From NCBI GenBank assembly GCA_963814975.1, contig CAWFFB010000012.1, positions 186,001-250,000 on the forward strand: DNA of 64,000 nt, in the 5' to 3' direction. Each line of letters begins with the position of its first letter. The stretch's first letter is position 1. The notes beneath the pieces are model-generated. The model had not been told where the DNA came from. It saw only the letters and a list, made by a program, of their open reading frames with translations, and did no database searches. Shown here in pieces: positions 18,517 to 27,162 of the stretch. The translations under genes and the position numbers were made by a program. Source of the DNA: CAVUXJ01 sp963814975 (GTDB lineage Bacteria > Acidobacteriota > Vicinamibacteria > Vicinamibacterales > CAVVIG01).

Positions 18517-19464
18517 ATGATTGCCCTTTATGCCACCGTGCTGGCGCTCTACGCGACGCCGGCACCGGTGAAGGCGATGGCAACACCGGCCGCGTCTGCA
18601 GCGCAGGCCAGCGCGTCGAAAGACTACGAGTTCCAGGTCAAAGACGTCGTCTACCAGAAAAATGGCGGCAAAAACCGCGTGGCACGGCTCTATCAACCGG
18701 CCGGTCCCGGTCCGTTCCCGGCGGTGGTCCAGGTGCACGGCGGTGCGTGGAACAACAAGGACCGCACTGATGGCCAGCAGACGGCGATGGATCTGGTGAG
18801 CAGCGGCATCGTGGTGCTCTCGATCGAGTTCCGCAACGCGCCTGAGGCGCCGTATCCGGCGTCGCTCCAGGACATCAACTACGGCATCCGCTGGCTGAAG
18901 GCCCATGCCCGGGAGTTCGGCAGCAGCCCGGAGCGCGTCGGCCTTTACGGCACGTCGAGCGGCGGACACCAGGTCCTGCTGGCGGCAATGCGCCCCGCGG
19001 ATCCGCGCTACACGGCCCTGCCGCTCGCGGAAGCGCCACAGATGGATGCGAAGGTCGCGTTCGTCGTGTCGGGCTGGGGTGTTCTGTTTCCGCTCGAACG
19101 TTACAAGCTAGCGAAGGCTCAGGGCAAGATGGACATCGCCAAGAGCCACGACACCTTCTTCCGCGACGAGCAGACGCAGATCGAAGCGACGCCTGCCCTC
19201 GCGATCGAGCGCGGCGAAAAGGTTTTTCTGCCGCCCGCTCTCGTTTATCAGGGCACGGCTGACGAATGGACTACGGTCGAGCTCGCGCAACGCTTCGCCA
19301 CCACCTATCGCAACGCCGGCGGCACCATCGACCTGCAGCTCCTGCAGGGCGAGCACCACACCTTCGTCAACGAGCACCCGTTTGCACCGAACTCGGTGAA
19401 GGCGGTCGAAATGGCGAAAGCGTTCATCAAGAAATACGGCTCGGCGAGAACGTCGTCGAACTGA
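18517..19464 (+). CDS. Secreted alpha/beta hydrolase (BD-FAE / esterase-lipase type)
   Basis: The 315-residue protein starts at ATG 18517 behind GAAGGAGA. A hydrophobic leader precedes the mature part from about residue 31. The oxyanion-hole motif is VQVHGGAWN (74-78), as in hormone-sensitive-lipase-like esterases. The nucleophile elbow is YGTSSGG, with Ser147. Late elements YQGTADEWT (acid) and GEHHTFVNEH (His) complete a catalytic triad. It probably hydrolyses a carboxyl ester outside the cytoplasm; feruloyl esterase or carboxylesterase are options. It is monocistronic. Confidence 0.8.
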   Translation: MIALYATVLALYATPAPVKAMATPAASAAQASASKDYEFQVKDVVYQKNGGKNRVARLYQPAGPGPFPAVVQVHGGAWNNKDRTDGQQTAMDLVSSGIVVLSIEFRNAPEAPYPASLQDINYGIRWLKAHAREFGSSPERVGLYGTSSGGHQVLLAAMRPADPRYTALPLAEAPQMDAKVAFVVSGWGVLFPLERYKLAKAQGKMDIAKSHDTFFRDEQTQIEATPALAIERGEKVFLPPALVYQGTADEWTTVELAQRFATTYRNAGGTIDLQLLQGEHHTFVNEHPFAPNSVKAVEMAKAFIKKYGSARTSSN

Positions 19465-19729
19465 TCCGAGTCCCCTCAGTCACGCAAGGCCCAACGCGGG
19501 CTCGGGTGAAACCGGGCCCGCGGCCGACTTGACGGCGAAGATGTGACCTCCCACGTCGCGTGTCGGCGCCGCCAACATCATCAAGGCCCGCCTTTCCCAG
19601 GACTCCATTTACGTAAGCGGTTACGGCCGTCGTAACCCGACGGACGCGTCAGCAGCGCGACCAGCCCGCTGTTGCCAGCCGCCGCGGCCGTCTTCGAGCG
19701 GTTCGGTTGTTGCGACTTATGGAAGGGCC

Positions 19730-20695
19730 ATGCGTAAGCTGATCCTTCGGAACTTCCAGTCGCCTGGCGACATCGTCATGCTGACCGCCGCCGTGCGCGA
19801 CATCCATCGCGCCCACCCCGGCGAATTCCTCACTGACGTCCGCACCTCCTGCCCCGCACTCTGGGACCATAACCCGCACCTCACACCCATCGCGGACGAT
19901 GAACCGGGCGCCGAGATCATCGACTGCCATTACCCACTCATTCACCGCTCCAATCAGGTGCCCTGTCATTTCCTTCACGGTTTCCCGGCATACCTGAACG
20001 AGCGGCTGGATCTGTCGATTCGGGTCACCGAGTTCAAAGGCGATATTCACATTTCCGACGGTGAACGGGCCTGGTTCGACCGGGTGCAGACCCGTTACGG
20101 AACCGGCCGGCCGTTCTGGCTCGTGGTGTCCGGAGGAAAACATGACTTCACGATCAAGTGGTGGGATCCGGCCCGGATGCGGCGGGTCGTGCGCTATTTT
20201 CGCGATCGCTTTGATTTCGTCCAGGTGGGCGAAGGCGGCCATCATCATCCCCCCATTGAGGGTGCCGTCGATCTGCGGGGAGCCACGAGCCTTCGTCAGC
20301 TCGTCCGGCTGGTGTACCACGCTCAGGGCGTTGTCAGCCCGATCAGCCTGTTGATGCATCTGGCAGCGGCTGTTGAAATGAGGCCGGGCGGCCCGCGAAA
20401 CCGGCCGTGCGTTGTCATCGCCGGTGGACGCGAGCCGCCGCACTGGACAGCCTATCCGCATCATCAATTCATTCATACGGTTGGGGCCCTGCAATGCTGC
20501 GACAACGGCGGTTGCTGGCGCTCGCGCACCGTTCCGCTCGGCGACGGCGACGAAAAAGACCGCCCGGAGGCGCTCTGCCTGGACGTGGTCGGAACGTTGC
20601 CACGATGCATGGACATGATTACGGCGGACGAAGTGATTCGGCGGATCGAGCTGTATCTGGCTGGAGGCGCAATCAGCGCTCCGACCCATGGATGA
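19730..20695 (+). CDS. GT9 (heptosyltransferase-like) glycosyltransferase
   Basis: The 321-residue protein starts MRKLILRNFQSPGDIVMLTA, the opening of glycosyltransferase family 9, where the SPGDIVMLTAAVRDLH loop binds the acceptor side. Later pieces PFWLVVSGGKHDFTIKWW and the C-terminal VGEGGHHHPP / LVRLVYHAQGVVSPISLLMH fit the GT-B second Rossmann half that holds the nucleotide-sugar. Near the end lies a cysteine group at residues 256, 257, 262, 283 and 293 (GALQCCDNGGCWRSRT). It recalls the iron-binding cysteines of TibC/AAH-type protein O-heptosyltransferases; that comparison is mine. The gene is followed at 73 bases by the serine-rich lipoprotein, its best candidate acceptor. Confidence 0.75.
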   Translation: MRKLILRNFQSPGDIVMLTAAVRDIHRAHPGEFLTDVRTSCPALWDHNPHLTPIADDEPGAEIIDCHYPLIHRSNQVPCHFLHGFPAYLNERLDLSIRVTEFKGDIHISDGERAWFDRVQTRYGTGRPFWLVVSGGKHDFTIKWWDPARMRRVVRYFRDRFDFVQVGEGGHHHPPIEGAVDLRGATSLRQLVRLVYHAQGVVSPISLLMHLAAAVEMRPGGPRNRPCVVIAGGREPPHWTAYPHHQFIHTVGALQCCDNGGCWRSRTVPLGDGDEKDRPEALCLDVVGTLPRCMDMITADEVIRRIELYLAGGAISAPTHG

Positions 20696-20768
20696 GTCAG
20701 GCGGGGTTCTTGCAGGTCTCGCGGCGTTCGCGTTCAAACACAAACAAGCCTTTTGGAGGGTCCAGGCC

Positions 20769-21179
20769 GTGGCAGAGAAAACTGCATCGGACGCCGACGC
20801 TAAGTGTGACGTGACGGACCGCCGTCAGTTCCTGCTCTTGCTGTCGGGGGCGGCCACGATCGCAGCGGGCACTTTTCTCGTCGGCTGCGGCGACGACATG
20901 CCCGACCCTCCGGGCACTCCTACTCCAACCGCGAGCTCATCGTCCAGCGCAGGCAGCTCGTCAAGTTCGAGCACCTCGTCGTCCTCATCTGCATCGTCGT
21001 CCTCGTCGGCATCGTCTTCGAGTTCCAGCTCCTCCTCGTCGTCGGCTTCCAGCTCATCGAGTTCCTCTACCGGGTCGTCGTCCTCTTCCAGCTCGTCGTC
21101 GTCGAGTTCGTCGGAAGGTTCCACGTATTCTGCCGCCAACAACGCTGGACTCAATCCTCTGAGACGGTTCTTGGTGTGA
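20769..21179 (+). CDS. Tat-signal lipoprotein with 60-residue poly-serine tract
   Basis: The preferred start is GTG 20769, eight bases after GGAGGG (20755-20760); the frame is open back to 20688, which overlaps the GT9 stop. The protein (136 residues) has a twin-arginine signal with lipobox (DRRQFLLLLSGAATIAAGTF then LVGC), a PDPPGTPTPT linker, and 60 residues of which 52 are Ser, broken only by A, G and T. It ends in NNAGLNPLRRFLV. No folded domain follows. Export by Tat and acylation at the Cys would place the serine rod on the outer face of the cell. Next to a GT9 enzyme it looks like a dedicated glycosylation acceptor; this is inference. Confidence 0.75.
   Translation: MAEKTASDADAKCDVTDRRQFLLLLSGAATIAAGTFLVGCGDDMPDPPGTPTPTASSSSSAGSSSSSSTSSSSSASSSSSASSSSSSSSSSSASSSSSSSTGSSSSSSSSSSSSSEGSTYSAANNAGLNPLRRFLV
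20934..21113 (+). repeat. Poly-serine coding tract
   Basis: Sixty codons encode 52 Ser, 4 Ala, 2 Gly and 2 Thr. All six Ser codons (TCG, TCC, TCA, TCT, AGC, AGT) are mixed irregularly, so the tract is not a simple DNA repeat and seems kept at the protein level. Confidence 0.85.
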
Positions 21180-21241
21180 GCCTTCACACGCGTCTGGCGC
21201 GTACTTTGTTTTCGCTCAATTCCTGGCGCTCGGCGTACGCA

Positions 21242-21649
21242 TCACACCGGACAGCCGACATCCAGATAGAGCGTGTTCAGTTGGTAGAAAAGACTGTCGA
21301 GAAATGCGCCTCGCTGAACAAGAGCAAACAGCGGCTCCTCGGTTGTCGAAATCACCTGTACGCGCGACTTGCGCTTACGCAGCCAGGCGAGGAGCAACCG
21401 CTGCTGGTGGCCGGGGGCACTCGACGCGTGCTCGAAGATCAGCGTGCCGGCGACCTCATGCGGCAATGATTCGCGACCGTGACTGGTCCAGTGGTAGACA
21501 GGCTGCTGAAATGACGGTCGCAGAGTGGCCAGCGTGGTATCGAGGGCGGCGGATGGTCCGCACAGCAGCAGGTTTGGTCGAACTCTTCTGATAGCCTCCA
21601 GGTCGACGGTATCGAGGTCAGCCGGTGAATTCGGCATCTCGCTGGTCAT
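21242..21649 (-). CDS. Truncated sigma-54-activator-like (AAA-derived) protein
   Basis: The 135-residue protein contains pieces that resemble the central ATPase of sigma-54-dependent activators: LLLCGPSAALDTTLATL at the Walker A place, EVAGTLIFEHASSAPGHQQR at the Walker B place, and VQVISTTEEPLFALVQRGAF followed by LDSLFYQLNTLYLDV, like the sensor region. The nucleotide-binding GxxGxGK is absent, so it should not hydrolyse ATP. Similar shortened proteins occur in acidobacteria, so this may be a normal family rather than a fragment. The role is unknown. Confidence 0.55.
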   Translation of the reverse strand: MTSEMPNSPADLDTVDLEAIRRVRPNLLLCGPSAALDTTLATLRPSFQQPVYHWTSHGRESLPHEVAGTLIFEHASSAPGHQQRLLLAWLRKRKSRVQVISTTEEPLFALVQRGAFLDSLFYQLNTLYLDVGCPV

Positions 21650-21724
21650 GACCTCAGGTTTTGCAAGGGGTTGGCCACGCTCGCGGCTTCGCTTGTGCTG
21701 ACTACAGCTGTGTGCTGCATCAGC

Positions 21725-22499
21725 TCAACAGGACGGTGATGGGCGTGGCAGAGCAGGTTTCATGTCGCACCCGATCCGGATGTCGCTGGCGCCGGCTTCA
21801 AGCGCACGGCCGATCAACTGGTTGCACAGGTCCACCACCGGGTCCGAGTTGCTGTCATCGCCCTCGGCGAGGCTCTCGACAATCGCATCCTTCGAACGCA
21901 ATCGGGTCGCCAGCACGTCGAGTTCGCGCAGCTTCGGGTAACAGCGGTCGAGGGGTGTTGAGCACCGCCGATCGTGTCGCTGCGACGATCCGCGTCCGGC
22001 TTCCGCTCGCGCACGCGATGTCGCGTTGTGCCTGCGCGTTGAAGGGCTGCGACGTGGCGTAGGTCAGCGTGCGGTTGTCCACCATGAGCGGCACCACGAA
22101 ATGGCGCCGCGCAATCCGTTCCGGTACCAGGCGGACTGCGAGTTCACTTGAAACCGCGCGCTCGAGGTCCGCGACCTCGAATCCACCGGCCTCCGCAAGC
22201 TTGGCGTAGCTATCCTCCTCCCGGACAAGTCCGAGCGCGACGACAGCGTCGGCGAGGGGCATCTTCTGGTGACTGGCGTGCTGCACCGCCAATGAAAGGT
22301 CGCTGCCGTTGATCAACGACGCGTCGGTCAGAAGACCGGGAAAGCCGGCAGTGCCGACGCACTGCGCGGGGGTCGATCGCGGATTGTTCACATAGGAAGG
22401 ACAGGTAATCGCGCCGGCGCGCGTGTTCAATAGAACACAACCATCGGGCGCAGCCAAAACTCCCCTTTCCAGGCGACCGTCCAGGCGCGCCATCTCCAT
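21725..22499 (-). pseudogene. Orphan N-terminal domain of a GspE/PilB-type ATPase, frameshifted and truncated
   Basis: Residues such as MPLADAVVALGLVREEDSYA and LAEAGGFEVADLERAVSSEL, followed by AVRLVPERIARRHFVVPLMV, are the MshEN/T2SSE N-terminal domain of type II secretion or type IV pilus ATPases. Near 21950 the frame shifts: one base fewer in the GGGG run at 21953-21956 restores VLNTLDRCYPKLRELDVLAT and then NQLIGRALEAGASDIRIG. The expected ATPase core after 'ASDIHIE' is absent, and the frame ends in unrelated residues at 21725. Without Walker motifs it cannot power secretion; the surviving domain could at most bind a nucleotide signal. Confidence 0.6.
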
Positions 22500-22631
22500 G
22501 ACATTCCCGGCGCGGGGTGTGCCCTTTCAGCACAGCGCCACTGGCTGCCAAACTGCGCTCTCGAGACGTAAGTCCTTGACAGGCTGTCCTCAAGAGGCCG
22601 TTGGCATCATGGCATTCCGCTTGTTAGACAT

Positions 22632-23045
22632 ATGCCCTCCACCCTTCCGGGACGCGCCGTGCTGGTCGTTGAGGATGCAATTTCGGTCCGCAGCATGCTC
22701 TCAGAGTTCTTTATAGGACAGGGCTATAAGGTGCTCCACGCCCGCCATCCGGATGTCGCGTTGAAGCGTCTGAGCACGTCCGGCGCGAGCATCGATGCGG
22801 TGATCCTGGACGTCCACCTCGATGACAATCGGTCGGGACTTGAGGTCCTCGAGCTCATTCGGCTCGACGAGCGATTCCTGGACCTCACCGTCGTCATCCT
22901 GACGGCCCACTCCCCGCTTGACGATGAAGCTGTGGAGATCATCCAACGCAATCGAGCGTACCTCTTGTACAAGCAACAGGGATCCGAACGAATCTTCGAA
23001 CGACTCGAAGGCATCGTCAAACGGGTCGTCCGGCCGGCCGCGTAA
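22632..23045 (+). CDS. Single-domain response regulator
   Basis: The 137-residue protein is a CheY-like receiver without output domain. LVVEDAISVRSML gives the acidic pocket, VILDVHLDD places the phospho-acceptor Asp near residue 60, and VVILTAHS holds the switch Thr. The usual Lys-Pro is replaced by LLYKQQG, so Lys is kept but cis-Pro is lost. It starts at ATG 22632 after a poor ribosome site. No kinase is adjacent. It lies beside the GspE remnant, but a link to surface motility is only a guess. Confidence 0.8.
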   Translation: MPSTLPGRAVLVVEDAISVRSMLSEFFIGQGYKVLHARHPDVALKRLSTSGASIDAVILDVHLDDNRSGLEVLELIRLDERFLDLTVVILTAHSPLDDEAVEIIQRNRAYLLYKQQGSERIFERLEGIVKRVVRPAA

Positions 23046-23410
23046 TCGGCCGACGGCTATCTCGCGGCTGAGCTCGTCCTTTCAGCCATTCACCATCTTG
23101 AAGCGCCAATTGAGTACCAGTGGAGACCATCACCTGCTTTCCTGGGCGAAAGGTGCGTGGCGCCCCTGAGGGTGCTGATCCGGGCCAGCCTACGGGAAGG
23201 AGCAGTCATCCCATCACAAGGCTCGTCGATTGAATGACTTGCGACCCGGTCGGACCTTGACGCCGGCGCACCGGCCGCGAGAGAATCCCCTGCACGTTAC
23301 AGGCGGTGCTCTGTTATGATTCCGCAAGGCTGGGTAAGACTTCTTCAGCCGCCAATGGTCGCACGGGCAGATCGGCCAAGCTGAGATCAGAAATTGAAGG
23401 AGGACATTCG
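23046..23410. other. Gap upstream of the DUF6152 gene
   Basis: No gene is seen. The last bases hold the GAAGGAGG ribosome site of the DUF6152 gene, and the promoter is presumably here. Confidence 0.5.
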
Positions 23411-23824
23411 ATGCGCAGGAAACTAGCGGTTGTGGGGTTCGGCGTGCTCGCAGCCATGGCGCCGGTGTCGGCTCATCACGCATTTTCGGCTGAATTCGAT
23501 GCGAACAGACCCGTGAAATTCACGGCGACCGTCGCCAAGGTGGAATGGATCAACCCGCATTCGTGGATTCACGTCGACGTCAAGCAGCCGGACGGCACGT
23601 TGCAGCGATGGATGATCGAAGGCGGAACGCCCAACACGCTGTTGCGGCGCGGCTTCACCCGGGATTCCCTGAAAGCCGGAATGGTCATCGTCGTCGACGG
23701 ATATCAGGCGAAGGACGGCACCAACAGAGCGAACGGTCGAGATTTGACGTTCCCCGACGGCCGCAAGCTGTTCCTGGGATCATCGGGTACCGGTGCGCCG
23801 ACTGACGGCGACGGCGGCAAGTAA
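23411..23824 (+). CDS. DUF6152 family secreted protein
   Basis: The 137-residue protein starts at ATG 23411 behind GGAGG. The signal peptide ends in VSAHHAFSAEFD, the hallmark start of DUF6152 proteins. The core continues FTATVAKVEWINPHSWIHVD and WMIEGGTPNTLLRRGFTRDS, then VIVVDGYQAKDGTNRANGRD, an OB-like small beta-barrel. Such proteins are abundant in acidobacteria, often next to the type of gene found at 24022. The function is not known. The gene faces that partner tail to tail here. Confidence 0.8.
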   Translation: MRRKLAVVGFGVLAAMAPVSAHHAFSAEFDANRPVKFTATVAKVEWINPHSWIHVDVKQPDGTLQRWMIEGGTPNTLLRRGFTRDSLKAGMVIVVDGYQAKDGTNRANGRDLTFPDGRKLFLGSSGTGAPTDGDGGK

Positions 23825-24021
23825 GCCCTCTCGTCGCTGCAACCTCTCGTCGGCGGGCGGAGCGCTACGCGCTTCGCCTGCTCGGGAGACGAGACCAGGG
23901 AGTCAGGCCGGCAGTTACTGCCGGCGCCCGCCTCTGGTTCGCCCTTGTACTAGTGTCTGGACCGACGCGACGCCCAAGGGTCCCGATACCCAGTGGCATT
24001 TCCAGTCCCGAAAACGACTGT

Positions 24022-24910
24022 TCACTTCGTCGCCGGCTTGCGGAGACTCTTGTACATGAGGGGCTCAGCGAACTCCACGCACTTGAATTCCATGATTTGA
24101 ACATTCCTCTCCATCCGGCGATAGAGCGGCATGCTGATCTTCCAGGGCCGGGTGAACACTTTCGGGTCTTCGATGGTCGCTTCGTACTGGAGGTGATACG
24201 GGCTCGTGGGCGTGTACCGCTCGACCACATGCAAGGCTTCGCTGTGGAAATTGCCGGCCCGGTCGAACCAGGTATTTTCGTTGAAGTCGCTCACGTCGAC
24301 CACCAGCGTTTCGCCCTCCCAGTGCCCCCGCGACCAGCCCATCCACGATTCGACAGGACTCTTCTCCGTGCTGTCCATCATGATTGTTCGGCTCGCCACC
24401 GCATACTCGTAGGCGATCAAGACGTATTTCGGTGTCTGAACGATTTGAAACGGGAAGGGCATATAGGTAGCGCGCGGCACACCTGGCAGATAGCAGCGGG
24501 CCTCGGGGTCGCCACCGTTGCGGTTGTAGACATCGGCGAACGATTCAGGCGCTAGCCGCTTTTCGAAGTTCTCTTTCTTCTTCGCCAACGCCCAGGGCTG
24601 ATATGGGATCTCATTCCCCTCTACCACACCTTGTCCGGGTGGCACTGCGCCAAGCGCGCCGAGCAACTCAGGAAAAGGGCTCGGCCCGGCTGCGTGGCCC
24701 TGGATATCCCAATTCGCCGAGTTGAGCGCCTGCCAGATCCCGTTCAAGTTGGGCTTGCCGTCGGCGGTTCTGGGAGCTCTGATACGGGGCGGTCTGTGGC
24801 GGACTTGCCGGTTTTGCCTGACCGGCAGCCGGCGTCACACGCGGCCATGAGGCGGCGAGCACGAGCGCAGCGGCGGCCGCAACAATCGATTTCTTCAAGC
24901 GACTCGGCAT
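24022..24910 (-). CDS. Secreted acidobacterial conserved protein (DUF6152 neighbour type), frameshifted
   Basis: ATG 24908-24910 opens a signal peptide (KKSIVAAAAALVLAASW, then PAAGQAKPASPP). Around 24785-24800 the frame changes, so that RAPRTADGKPNLNGIWQALN can be read on. From there the protein is intact to 24022, with conserved runs such as SWMGWSRGHWEGETLVVDVS and HVVERYTPTSPYHLQYEATI, then RPWKISMPLYRRMERN. The C-terminal half recurs in many acidobacterial secreted proteins. No enzyme family is known to me. One indel is enough to repair it. Confidence 0.65.
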
Positions 24911-25152
24911 TGGAAGGGACCTCCGCAAGAGTGGTCGAGCGGCGACGCATCGCGTATCGTATTATCGTCGTTGCCGCCGGATCATGGCGCAAGATAGTGA
25001 TCACACACCTTACGAGCTTGCTCGTGCGAGGTCAAGAGCTTTACGGAGTCATGTCAAAGGGTCGCGGAATCCCGATCGACGCAGCGATCGCTGGGGTCGC
25101 AGAGTGTTTGAGAGAATCCTTCGTGGCCTCTTGCGTCGACGAGGTCCGGGTG

Positions 25153-25998
25153 TCATGCGTACGGAACGACCCTCTGACGTTGCTCGCCAAGCCCGTCGAT
25201 GGCCAGGGTCATCACATCACCGGGCTTCAGGAACACCGGCGTCGGTTTGATGCCGAGCCCTACGCCAGGCGGCGTACCAGTGGCGATGATATCGCCCGGC
25301 CGCAGCCGCATGTGGTGGCTCACGTGCGAAACGATGCTGGCGACCCCGAAAACCATCGTCCGCGTGTTGCCGCTCTGCATCCGCGTGCCGTTGACGTCGA
25401 GCGACATGCCGAGCGCCTGCGGATCGCGGATCTCGTCGGCCGTCACGAGCCACGGTCCGAGCGGACCCGCGGTATCGAAGCTCTTGCCCTTGTCCCACTG
25501 AGTCGTCGCCATCTGGAACGCACGCTCCGAGACGTCGTTGACGATGCAGTACCCGGCGACATGATTCAGCGCCTCCGATTCCTTCACGTAGCAGGCCTCC
25601 GTGCCGATCACGACGCCGAGTTCAACCTCCCAGTCGAGCTTCGTTGAATGCTTCGGCTGAATGACCTCGTCGTTCGGCCCGCTGATGCAGGTGATGGCTT
25701 TCATGAACACCACCGGCTCGGTGGGCACCGGCAATCCCGCCTCCCTTGCGTGGTCCGAGTAGTTCAGGCCGATGGCGATGAACTTACCGATCCCGACATA
25801 AGGCACTCCGAACCTTGGGCTTCCATTTACAAGAGGCAGCGATTCCGGACGGACCGCAGCGAGCGCCTTCAGACCGCCAGGGGAGATTTCGTTGGGGCCG
25901 ATATCGTCCACGACCGCGGAGAGGTCGCGCAGGCGCCGATCGCTGTCGATGAGTCCAGGTTTCTCCAAACCGACACTTCCATACCGGCAAAGCTTCAT
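25153..25998 (-). CDS. Fumarylacetoacetate hydrolase family protein
   Basis: The 281-residue protein starts at ATG 25996-25998 (MKLCRYGSVG), the usual start and length for this family. The C-terminal FAH domain shows FIAIGLNYSDHAREAGLPVP, KLDWEVELGVVIG (metal-binding acidic residues), GYCIVNDVSERAFQM and the signature LRPGDIIATGTPPGVGLG. Members cleave C-C bonds in beta-diketones or act as ureidoglycolate lyase-like or acylpyruvate hydrolases; which one cannot be decided here. It sits 81 bases downstream of the rdgB-like gene on the same strand. Confidence 0.88.
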   Translation of the reverse strand: MKLCRYGSVGLEKPGLIDSDRRLRDLSAVVDDIGPNEISPGGLKALAAVRPESLPLVNGSPRFGVPYVGIGKFIAIGLNYSDHAREAGLPVPTEPVVFMKAITCISGPNDEVIQPKHSTKLDWEVELGVVIGTEACYVKESEALNHVAGYCIVNDVSERAFQMATTQWDKGKSFDTAGPLGPWLVTADEIRDPQALGMSLDVNGTRMQSGNTRTMVFGVASIVSHVSHHMRLRPGDIIATGTPPGVGLGIKPTPVFLKPGDVMTLAIDGLGEQRQRVVPYA

Positions 25999-26079
25999 GG
26001 TGGCGCATCCAGTGAACGAGAAAGAGGTTGAGGTTAGCGTAGATCTGGAAAGGCGTGCCTCCCCCACAAGCGCGGACGG

Positions 26080-26716
26080 TCACAGCGTCCGGGTCTGCCT
26101 GAAGTAGTCGCGGAGCCCGCGAAAAGCAGCTCCCCGGTGGCTGACCGCCGACTTGCGATCGCCGGCTTCCGCCAGCGTGCATCCGAACGGCGGATAAAAG
26201 AAGATCGGATCGTAGCCGAATCCGCCATCGCCTTTCGGCTCCGGTGCGATGCGTCCTTCGACAGCGCCCTGCGTTTCGAAGAGAACGGCGTCGCCTTCGA
26301 CGAGCGCAAGCGCGCAGATGAACCGAGCGGTGGAGGGGGCCGCGGGACACGCGCGCAGACGATCGTAGATCAACGTGAACTTGTGCGCGTACGACGTGTG
26401 CCTCCCTCCGAACCGGGCCGATTCGACGCCCGGTGCGCCTCCCAGCGCGTCGACCTCGAGGCCCGAGTCTTCCGCGACAGTCGAGCAGGCCGGTCGCATC
26501 CGCGTAGTACCGGGCTTTCAGCCGCGCGTTCTCGGCAAATGTGCGGCCGGTTTCCTCGGGCGGAGCGAGATCCGGCCAGCGGGCCAGCGTCACCAACTCG
26601 ATCGGTAGATCCGAAAGGAGAGGTCGAATCTCCTGCAGCTTGTCATGGTTGGTCGTGGCCACAAGGAGCGTCGACGCGGCACGCTCTGAATCAACTAGAC
26701 GGTGGGAGTCAGGCAC
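26080..26716 (-). CDS. rdgB: XTP/dITP pyrophosphatase RdgB (Ham1), frameshifted
   Basis: GTG 26714-26716 begins a protein with TLLVATTNHDKLQEIRPLL, the SxxxK/E substrate motif region of the Ham1 family. After YYADATGLL the frame breaks near 26482-26486. Removing one base joins TVAEDSGLEVDALGGAPGVE, which includes the conserved D-S-G-L, and the rest reads on through ARFGGRHTSY, KGDGGFGYDPIFF and SHRGAAFRGL to 26080. The 637-base span is one more than a multiple of three, as expected for a one-base insertion in a 211-residue enzyme. RdgB removes deaminated purine triphosphates from the nucleotide pool. Confidence 0.8.
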
Positions 26717-26724
26717 ACGCCGGG

Positions 26725-27162
26725 TCAGTCTACCTGACAGGATGACTCGAGCGGGAGTGTTTGGCCGCGGGCGGCGACCCGAAGGTCGGCCGCCCGGGTG
26801 AAGCGGAGGTGGTTCGGCCGGCTGGCGAACGATTTCGTTTGGCAAGACTGAGGGGCCAGCCGGCCGGCAGGCGTTCCTCGCGGAGAACACTCGGTTCGCC
26901 GCATCAAGCGGCGGGAATTCGCGCGCGCGGACGCAAGTGGGCAGGTGTCGGCCCTCATGAACGCCCCGTCGCGCGTCCTGAGCAAGAACTTGGCATCGAC
27001 CAGCGCACCGAGCAGCGCTTGGCACTGTTCAGCATCCAGTCCCCAGAGCCGGCGAGCCTGCGACTCCGACAACCGCAATCCGGGCATCTCGAGGAACTCT
27101 CCTTGGACACGCTGGAGGTCGTCGTTATGGTCGCGCCGTGCAGGCTCTCGCGTCATACGCAT
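26725..27162 (-). CDS. Small winged-helix-like conserved protein
   Basis: The recognisable part is the first 70 residues: DLQRVQGEFLEMPGLRLSES, QARRLWGLDAEQCQALLGAL and VDAKFLLRTRDGAFMRAD. It is a short helical module common in acidobacteria that looks like a minimal winged helix. The remaining 70 residues are Arg/Ser-rich and may be run-on past a lost stop. It lies just upstream of the rdgB-like gene on the same strand, nine bases apart, so they may share a transcript. Function unknown. Confidence 0.55.
   Translation of the reverse strand: MRMTREPARRDHNDDLQRVQGEFLEMPGLRLSESQARRLWGLDAEQCQALLGALVDAKFLLRTRDGAFMRADTCPLASARANSRRLMRRTECSPRGTPAGRLAPQSCQTKSFASRPNHLRFTRAADLRVAARGQTLPLESSCQVD

Noticed and set aside
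20825..21187. Minus-strand Asp/Glu-rich open frame across the serine tract
   Set aside because: The acidic residues are just the antisense of Ser codons; no ribosome site, and the plus strand has signal, lipobox and context.
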